64,000 nt of DNA from Hypholoma sublateritium FD-334 SS-4 (taxonomy: Eukaryota; Basidiomycota; Agaricomycetes; Agaricales; Strophariaceae). Under the pieces are notes generated by a model. The model was given only the letters and a program-made list of their open reading frames with translations. It was not told where the DNA came from and did not search any database. The stretch spans positions 385,554-449,553 of the forward strand of contig KN817535.1 in assembly GCA_000827495.1 (NCBI GenBank). The letters are read 5' to 3'. Numbering within the stretch: the stretch's first letter is position 1; each line of letters begins with the position of its first letter. Shown here piece after piece: positions 57,627 through 64,000 of the stretch. The translations under genes and the position numbers were made by a program.

Positions 57627-59192
57627 ATGTCGAGCGAACCTCCACTCGCTTCTATCTATGCAATCAATGACGACATCCTCCTATGCATATTCACATTCAA
57701 TGCCGACATGTTCGCCGACAGACAAGCCCTTCGCACCACGCTCATCGCATCACACGTGTGCCGCCAATGGCGCGACTCGATTCTCGGCACGCCAATGCTG
57801 TGGGCAAAGCTCATCGATATGGACCACATCTCCAATCGCAGGACTCACGAATGGCGGAATGAACTTGTTCGAAGAAGCGGGGCCGCGCCACTATGGATTA
57901 GAGCAGAGTCATCAGGCGAAACGGGCAGGAGACCCCCGTCAGCCCATGACAAGTACATTGTGCAGTTCTTCTTCGACCTTGTCAGAGGGAACTGGTACCG
58001 GATTCAGAAGCTGGTTATACTCTGCGATTATTCCAGATTCAGTCTCGCCCGCTCGGTGCTGTCCTTTCCGGCACCGCAGCTAGAACACTGTGAAGCACCA
58101 TTTCGACACGGCGTTGAGCGTGTTAACGATGGTCCACCTCCTCTCTTTTCCAACCACGCACCTATGCTTCGCATACTCAACCTCCGAGGCTTTCGTCTTG
58201 ATCAGCATGCATCATGGTTGTGGCACCTTCATCATATAGCACTCGTTCGCGCGTACAGTGTCCCTAATGCCCTTGCAGTGCTCTCGGCTGCGCTGAACCT
58301 TCAAGAGCTAGAAATTGTGGATGTCTTCTCTGGAAACTTAACCACATCACTCCCCATCGTATCTCTTCCATCCCTTAGCTACCTGAAGTGCGATGGCGAC
58401 TCTAAGCCAGTGCAGATGCTCCTGGATCACGTAGAAATTCCCAGGCGCTGTTCATTGGCCATTCGAATTCACCCTTTCAGTGACCGCGAAAGAATTACAG
58501 AAGCTAAGCCCCACCTTCTTCCCATTGTCGACATGTTCATTCGACACGCCAGGTGCTCCATGAAATTGAATGTATCCAATAGCATCGACCTCGACTACGC
58601 GCGCGAGGACCGCATCTCCTTTATGTGTAGAGCTGCTCGCCCGGCCGAGTGCTTTCTCGGCATGTCAATACCACTTTATGGCGATTCTGACGCAAATCTG
58701 CTGGAAATATTCCTGAGGAAGCTCACCTTTCTGGATCTCGAAAGTGTCACAAAGCTCAAATTTACTGCTGACCGTCGATTAAATCCTTGTTTCGGGCCGC
58801 TTCTCGGCCGACTACCCTCTGTGGAAATCATCTCCCTCAATCTCCGAACACTTTCCCTTCTGGCGCATTTCCACAAAAAATACACCACCGAGACAGGTGT
58901 TATATTCCCAGTACTCAAAGTTATCGACATCTCTGTCTATCGCTATTCTTTGACAAGGATCTGTTTTGTCAATCAAATTGCTGGAGCATTCCTTCTGTCG
59001 AGGCTACGGGAGGGATATCCCATTACCACATTCGATATGTCAAATCATTTCCCTCTCGATGCACCACCCAAATTAGATGCGCTTGCCGAAGTCAGCGGTC
59101 TCAAGGTGCTGTATAAACTCTCAGAGGTGGAAGGGATTGTTGAATATACATGCGGCAGCGATGACCCGGAGAGACGCATTAACACGATTTAA
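57627..59192 (+). CDS. F-box-like protein (521 aa)
   Basis: Intact, single exon, and a good reference copy for the family. F-box-like segment at residues 9-63 (IYAINDDILLCIFTFNADMF, SHVCRQWRDSIL, LWAKLIDMD), then RRSGAAPLWIRAES, NWYRIQKLVIL, FPAPQLEHCEAP, FSNHAPMLRIL, ASWLWHLHHIAL, ALAVLSAALNLQELEI, LLDHVEIPRRCSLAIRI, LLSRLREGYPITTFDMS, PPKLDALAEVSGLKVLYK and a terminal EYTCGSDDPERRINTI. The ATG follows a short AT-balanced leader ending CTATCGACA, a phrase also seen before other family starts. Confidence 0.92.
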   Translation: MSSEPPLASIYAINDDILLCIFTFNADMFADRQALRTTLIASHVCRQWRDSILGTPMLWAKLIDMDHISNRRTHEWRNELVRRSGAAPLWIRAESSGETGRRPPSAHDKYIVQFFFDLVRGNWYRIQKLVILCDYSRFSLARSVLSFPAPQLEHCEAPFRHGVERVNDGPPPLFSNHAPMLRILNLRGFRLDQHASWLWHLHHIALVRAYSVPNALAVLSAALNLQELEIVDVFSGNLTTSLPIVSLPSLSYLKCDGDSKPVQMLLDHVEIPRRCSLAIRIHPFSDRERITEAKPHLLPIVDMFIRHARCSMKLNVSNSIDLDYAREDRISFMCRAARPAECFLGMSIPLYGDSDANLLEIFLRKLTFLDLESVTKLKFTADRRLNPCFGPLLGRLPSVEIISLNLRTLSLLAHFHKKYTTETGVIFPVLKVIDISVYRYSLTRICFVNQIAGAFLLSRLREGYPITTFDMSNHFPLDAPPKLDALAEVSGLKVLYKLSEVEGIVEYTCGSDDPERRINTI

Positions 59193-59770
59193 TCTGCGTC
59201 GATACATTGTATCTGAGTACCTATATTTTCTGCTCCTATCTAATTAGATTTCGCTACACCATTACCTAAACTGAGCGCCGTCCATTTCTGCATCACTTAG
59301 ATGTGGTTAGACGCCCCTGAGTTTGCCGAAAACGAGATGAGCAAAAGATAATTTATATAAGTCGAAATGGTTTACGCACTACTGACTATCAGATGAAGCG
59401 TGCATTGTGTTCCTGAGTAAAGAACTGAGTGAGCTAATGCGCAAGACACGGAAAATTACATAGCTGTGACGACGCCTGTAATTCTCGTGACTACGCCCAT
59501 CACAGCAGAGCAGACACCGCGCGCAAGCGGCCGTGCAGGGCGTGACACAGTGCCTTCACGCTGAGGACGCCGCGATTGAGAGGGTGTCCAATCGTGCAAG
59601 CTCAAATATTCTATGTGAATATAAATAAAAACTTTCCCAGGCAGTGTGCGGACCGGACCCAGTGATGGACGCACCTCGACAAACATTGAGCACTCCACGA
59701 AACTCACGATGCCGCAGCAAGCGACAGGGAGGAGCGGCGTCGCACCTATGATCATGGGGATGAGGATGTG
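59193..59770. other. Intergenic, no gene seen
   Basis: About 580 bp between the F-box gene and the fold-back element. It contains an exon-like minus-strand piece near 59550-59590 similar to 43940-43970. It ends in GATGTG (59765-59770), the target duplication of the element. Confidence 0.5.
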
Positions 59771-60207
59771 TATGGCGGTCCGTTTGGGGAAAAATTCCAG
59801 AAACATTTTTACTTACCCCCCAAACACTTCACATTATAATTAAACCATACATTATATCTATTTAATGTGCAGGTAATATTTTTTACAGTGCACACGAATA
59901 AATTTGAAGTGCGCGTGAAGATGTTGCTGTGCGCGGATTTCTTTTTGGGTGCGCATGAATACATTTCACTGAGCGGGTTCATATTTTTGCATGCGCAGAA
60001 ATACATTATGGTGCGCAGATTTATTTCTTGCGTGCGCGGAAAAACATTAGGTGCGCAGATTTATTTTACAGGTGCGCCGAAACATTTGTGATAGTCTACG
60101 AGGGAGTGAAGCCGTGCTTATCTAATTGATCCGAATCGGCATAGACCGGTCTCTTGCCGCATACGCCGCCCACTGTTTGGCTTGTCCCCACGCCCCACCA
60201 GAGTCGC
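59771..60207 (+). repeat. Left 437-bp inverted repeat of the fold-back element
   Basis: Inverse copy at 62274-62710. A 74-codon open frame (59867-60091) exists in both arms only because the arms are copies; it is not taken as a gene. Confidence 0.88.
59888..60077 (+). repeat. Phased array of GTGCGC-like sites inside the inverted repeat
   Basis: Ten sites start at 59888 (GTGCAC), 59909, 59929, 59949, 59969 (CTGAGC), 59991 (ATGCGC), 60011, 60032, 60051 and 60072, spaced 19-22 bp, about two turns of B-DNA, with AT-rich spacers. The mirror array is at 62404-62593. This is the layout expected of multiple protein-binding sites on one face of the helix, presumably for a transposase. Confidence 0.8.
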
Positions 60208-62273
60208 TGTCTTCGTCTTTTTGTGCACCTTGATGAGCTTGCCACCGAACGATTTCATGGAGTAATAAAATTATAAAAATAATATTTACGAAGGCGCTCC
60301 CGTGCCGGACACCGGCGCGCTCAGTGTTTGCTCAGCGCCGTCAACAAACGCAGGCCTCGTGCATCGGCTTGGGTGGGGCGAAGTACATTCAACTAGAGCA
60401 CGAGATGCTAGCTCTACTCCGGAGTATAGCACATGAATCGTCGCCCTGCAAGGAGGATTCGGAGACTAGTGCACGTCGTGCAGCACGTATAGCCTGAGGT
60501 TACGTCAGCTCAATCGCAGCCGTTGCAGGTGCCACGCACGGCGGGCGTTCGCTCCTTGCTCCGCGCTGTCAATTGTGAAGCTCGTAATGGATTGGGGGGA
60601 ACTGATGACGAGGTGGTATCCAGTACAGCCAGGACGTTTTTACAACACGCTCCGTCGTCGCTGTTATCCAGCACATGTCCAATAACAAGCGGGACGCGTG
60701 CCGCTGCACTTCAGACATCAACTTAGGCAGACGCAGGCGCACGGCGTGCGACCTTTGCGCTTGTGCGCGCTACACCGTAGCCGCCCACGGCAGTACTGGT
60801 TAAGGTTCCAGTGCAGTTCTCAGGAATGAACGGGTACGGTAAGAACGCGCCTAGCAGTCCAGCGCGATCGCCGCCGTCCGAAAAAAGTGATGAGCAGTGG
60901 CGCTATTTGAGAGCCTCGTAACCACGCCACGTGAGGCCTTTGGGGAGTTTACCATTGGGGCGGCACACCTGCACGGAGTCACTGTAGCCTGTTACATGTG
61001 GGCTTTAGCTTCTCGCGTTCGACGGGCTCGGCACGTCCACTTCACGCACACGCACTCTGTTTTTCCGAGAATAAGGTGAAATAGCTAGACGTCTCGCTTG
61101 CGGATAGACATGCTTAGGCCACCACTCGATGATGCGCTCCGTGTGTGCGCCGTGAGCCCACACTGTATCCCAAATATCTTATTGCTGATGCGCCGAGCTT
61201 CTAGCGCCGCTCTGACTGCTTCCCCCTGCAGTCCGGCGTAGAGCTGCAGTGTCTCGCGCTCGAATCACCGGCACTTAGCAGGCGACTCAGAAAACGCGCA
61301 TGGTCAACGGTTGACACGCGCTGTTTGGGAAGAGATATATTGCACAACCAGGCGCCGTGAAGCTATTGAATGTCCCATTGAGGTTCCCAAACCTTTGTAT
61401 GACTACAAGCACGGGGCTGCTGCGCCTGATGGGTAAGATCACAGGAGACCTTACGCGGTGGCTACTCCAGCGCAGCTTCTAGGGCTAGCGGACGGGTGCG
61501 CTCTCAGTTGGAACGCACCTCGACTGAGAACTCAGACAGATCCGCCACTCACCGGTGTTACGGCTTGCAACAGGTATAGTGTAAGTTCGTCCCATTCGCC
61601 GCGCACGGCGCGAGCCGTTGCGTGCAGCCAATAACTGCAAATAAATTGGGTGCAGTGACATGTAAGTGCTGTTCCGACTTATCTCAATCTACAATTGACC
61701 AACTCGTGTTTAAATGTCTATTCCGCAGCCGCCGCTTCAAGGGATTCTAACATTCCAGTGTTTGCCATCAATGAAGACGAACACTGCTATAATATGTAGC
61801 GATAGTATAGCATTATTGCACATGTTTCACGCGACACGCAAGCAGATCGCGGTGACCATGAGCCACGGGGGCATACAAGGCAGTGTAGCGTTAAGCGTAC
61901 TGGAAATGACTCCGCTCTGGTCACAGCAGACGGTCTCGATCGCGCGGACGGCTACCGTCGTAGTACAGTACGGTCGCCATTCGCCCGGTGTGGTTATCTG
62001 CAGCAGTCAGCTTCTGCAACTCAGCAGCGGGTAGAATGCCTATCAGTGGCCGCGCAATGGACAACGATAAGTTTGTGCAATGGGAAGCGCTGCTCTGTGT
62101 TGCATTCTCTGGAAAGAGAAATGTACTACGCCACTCAGGAGTCAGTGGCATCGGCCCTTTATTAGACAATCTCAATAAATTGGAAGAATATTAGAATATT
62201 TTATGGCAATAAAATCATGTTTATACAGCATCAACAGAGACACTGTGTGCTGTAGGCGCCCGCTGCTCTCGAC

Positions 62274-62710
62274 GCGACTCTGGTGGGGCGTGGGGACAAG
62301 CCAAACAGTGGGCGGCGTATGCGGCAAGAGACCGGTCTATGCCGATTCGGATCAATTAGATAAGCACGGCTTCACTCCCTCGTAGACTATCACAAATGTT
62401 TCGGCGCACCTGTAAAATAAATCTGCGCACCTAATGTTTTTCCGCGCACGCAAGAAATAAATCTGCGCACCATAATGTATTTCTGCGCATGCAAAAATAT
62501 GAACCCGCTCAGTGAAATGTATTCATGCGCACCCAAAAAGAAATCCGCGCACAGCAACATCTTCACGCGCACTTCAAATTTATTCGTGTGCACTGTAAAA
62601 AATATTACCTGCACATTAAATAGATATAATGTATGGTTTAATTATAATGTGAAGTGTTTGGGGGGTAAGTAAAAATGTTTCTGGAATTTTTCCCCAAACG
62701 GACCGCCATA
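62274..62710 (-). repeat. Right 437-bp inverted repeat of the fold-back element
   Basis: Inverse of 59771-60207, followed by the GATGTG target duplication. Confidence 0.88.
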
Positions 62711-63501
62711 GATGTGACCCATGGACGAAAGATATGGAAAGTATCACTACGTACCGTGGGCTCGACGACCGACGCCTTAGAAGCAGCCGCAGGGAGTGAG
62801 TAGTGTTCGCAGTACAACGTAGCAGCGTCGGCGGGCGAAGATAAGGCGAGAACGGGGAGGAGGGCTGGGGTGCAGGGGCTGGATGCGGGGATTTCTGTCG
62901 ATAGGGGTGCGCACAGAGTTGTACCAGTCACCACACACTCACGTTTTGCTCTTCGTCTCGTGGGAGCTGGCGCTGCACGGTTATCGGAAAATGCCGTGAG
63001 ATGGTTGCCACGCACAGACCACTACGTAGTATCTCGCTCCGGCTATCCGAGTCTCCTGGTTGTCTCCTGGCCATATAACCAGTACAAAGAATGGCGCTTA
63101 GCATTGACGAGATAACTTAATGTATCAGTGCGGCTCCCCCACTCACGTACACGCACATAATACGCGAGGTGCAGCTACTCTTCCCTGGCGTCGCTGTCGA
63201 GTGAGCGTATGCGCAAACGCGCTGACGGTGCGCGGGTGGGATCGTACAGAATGTCGAAGCTAGTAATTGGGGTATGATACGACAATTCCTAACGCAGAAC
63301 CCAATCGTTCACGGAACAGTAATTCCGCGTGGCGCATTCAGTCCGGTTAAGTTAAACAAAGGTCATTAACTGTCTTTTCCGCACGTTTATATTGTTTATA
63401 GGCCACAAAGGGGCACAACCAGCTAAAGCCACAAGGGTCCATATAAAGGCGGTCGACCATCCAACTGATTCTCATCCTACGCGGTGAACGTCCCTTCGAG
63501 A
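62711..63501. other. Intergenic, leader region of a truncated F-box gene
   Basis: No gene. CCACGCACAGACC at 63008 lies 494 bp before the F-box start codon, and an AT-rich CCATATAAAGG TATA-like box is near 63439, about 60 bp upstream of the start. Confidence 0.5.
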
Positions 63502-63555
63502 ATGACAGTCAAGGCGCCATCTCCCCCCATCTTTAACCTCAATGAGGACACATAG
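63502..63555 (+). pseudogene. 5' stub of an F-box gene, cut off after 17 codons
   Basis: ATG followed by VKAPSPPIFNLNED, which matches the family start (..PSAPIYGVNND, ..ASIYAINDD). After GAGGACACA the similarity ends abruptly and a TAG follows. The upstream side (TATA-like box, leader, motif at 63008) is that of a normal family member, so a gene was truncated here by insertion or deletion. The following DNA to the window edge is of a different, AT-richer kind. Confidence 0.7.
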
Positions 63556-64000
63556 GATAGTTACCCTATATAGTATATAATGACTCATCAGTGATCTACA
63601 ATGTCCCATCATTAATGGTGACAGTTGCCATCAATGGCAACCAACATATGTCACATCAGTAACAGGGGCAATGGGAACAAACAATGTCGCGTACATAATG
63701 GGCCATTTTTTTCCAAATGACCCGACTCGGTCACCGAGTCCTGTTTGCATGCCTCATTCGCACATCCGAGCACATCTCGGGTGCCCCTTTCGGTAAATGA
63801 CNGATTTGTTCGGAGGTCCCATTTTGAAAATTTATTACTAAATATGGACTTCTGCTGTGCAATGTTGACAACCTCGGGACATGTTTAGGGTACTTCACAT
63901 GCAAAGAAATCCATCTCAGACCCGAAGTGCTTCGGTTCCAAGACAAAATAGCTCGGGTGCGAGGTACTTCGGTTGCGAGACAATATGGCTCGGGTGCGAG
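63556..64000. other. AT-richer DNA of another origin, probably the edge of an inserted repeat
   Basis: Composition and vocabulary differ from all earlier intergenic DNA. It contains a short hairpin GTTGCCAT/ATGGCAAC at 63624-63641, an ambiguous base at 63802 and a tandem repeat at the right edge. No coding frame of interest. Probably part of a mobile or satellite element that truncated the F-box gene. Confidence 0.45.
63927..64000 (+). repeat. 37-bp tandem repeat running off the window
   Basis: Two adjacent 37-bp copies (63927-63963 and 63964-64000), both of the form GTRCTTCGGTT...GCTCGGGTGCGAG, differing at a few positions. The second ends exactly at the last base, so the array probably continues. 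Confidence 0.75.

Larger units (their letters stand above)
59771..62710. mobile_element. Non-autonomous fold-back element with 437-bp inverted repeats
   Basis: Ends begin TATGGCGGTCCGTTTGGGG and are exact inverses of each other. The left arm is 59771-60207 and the right arm 62274-62710, equal in length, with no difference noticed wherever compared. Both sides are flanked by GATGTG (59765-59770 and 62711-62716), a 6-bp target duplication. The 2-kb core (60208-62273) has no frame longer than about 106 codons and no transposase motif, so the element must depend on an enzyme supplied elsewhere. Near-identity of the arms suggests recent insertion or arm conversion. Superfamily not assignable from this alone: long arms recall Mutator-like or fold-back elements, but a 6-bp duplication is not typical of either. 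Confidence 0.85.

Noticed and set aside
59867..60091. 74-codon frame present identically at 62390-62614 on the other strand
   Set aside because: Both lie inside the inverted repeats, so identity reflects arm copying; the residues simply translate the phased GTGCGC array.
63624..63641. Short perfect hairpin taken as a terminator
   Set aside because: Eight-bp arms with a 2-nt loop in AT-rich fungal DNA and no adjacent gene end; likely chance or part of a repeat.

Overview
The window looks like a repeat-rich, subtelomere-like or otherwise fast-evolving accessory region of a filamentous basidiomycete (Agaricomycetes, perhaps Polyporales; genus not determinable). Reasons: short 47-61 nt introns with GTRAGT donors and CTRAC branch points, a Tnp2-type CACTA transposase of the agaricomycete kind, and an expanded family of about 520-residue F-box proteins typical of these fungi. 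No rRNA, tRNA, CRISPR array or housekeeping gene was seen.

The backbone is a same-strand (+) array of F-box-like genes: intact at 3034, 9288, 15494, 41729, 52642 and 57627; frameshifted at 33160 (one extra base) and 45678 (a 5-bp tandem duplication); a 5' stub of 54 bp at 63502; and an orphan 3' end at 4583-4888. The family carries an N-terminal F-box (the SKP1-binding module of SCF ubiquitin ligases), a conserved leucine-rich-like body, and a C-terminal signature around GLKVLYK...CGSG. Between the genes lie 1-7 kb of GC-rich DNA with no convincing open gene. It contains decayed, repeated blocks in a fixed order (positions are given below) and recognisable segmental duplications: a ~6 kb unit at 6895-12890 repeated from 12896, and 1.3-2.5 kb units at 35.2-41.3 kb.

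The second ~6 kb copy is split by a complete 13,249-bp CACTA element (17161-30409). It has 12-bp terminal inverted repeats CACTGCGTTTTG and a 3-bp ATT target duplication. It carries five apparently intact genes: a coiled-coil protein (+), a 7-exon Tnp2 transposase (-), a small acidic/basic protein (+), a 983-residue protein of unknown function (+) and a 296-residue protein of unknown function (-). The genes form two convergent pairs. The predicted 5' leaders of the third and fourth genes carry small hairpins with a constant TGTGT loop and compensating stem changes. The shared 950-bp region between the transposase and the third gene carries a second hairpin series. This cargo-bearing transposon with its leader hairpins is the strongest candidate for something undescribed.

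A second mobile element (59771-62710) is a non-autonomous fold-back element. It has 437-bp inverted repeats that look identical or nearly so, a 6-bp GATGTG target duplication, and ten GTGCGC-like sites spaced at about two helical turns in each arm. GTGCGTGA-type minisatellite DNA with ambiguous bases lies at 48.2-49.65 kb, and a 37-bp tandem repeat runs off the right edge.
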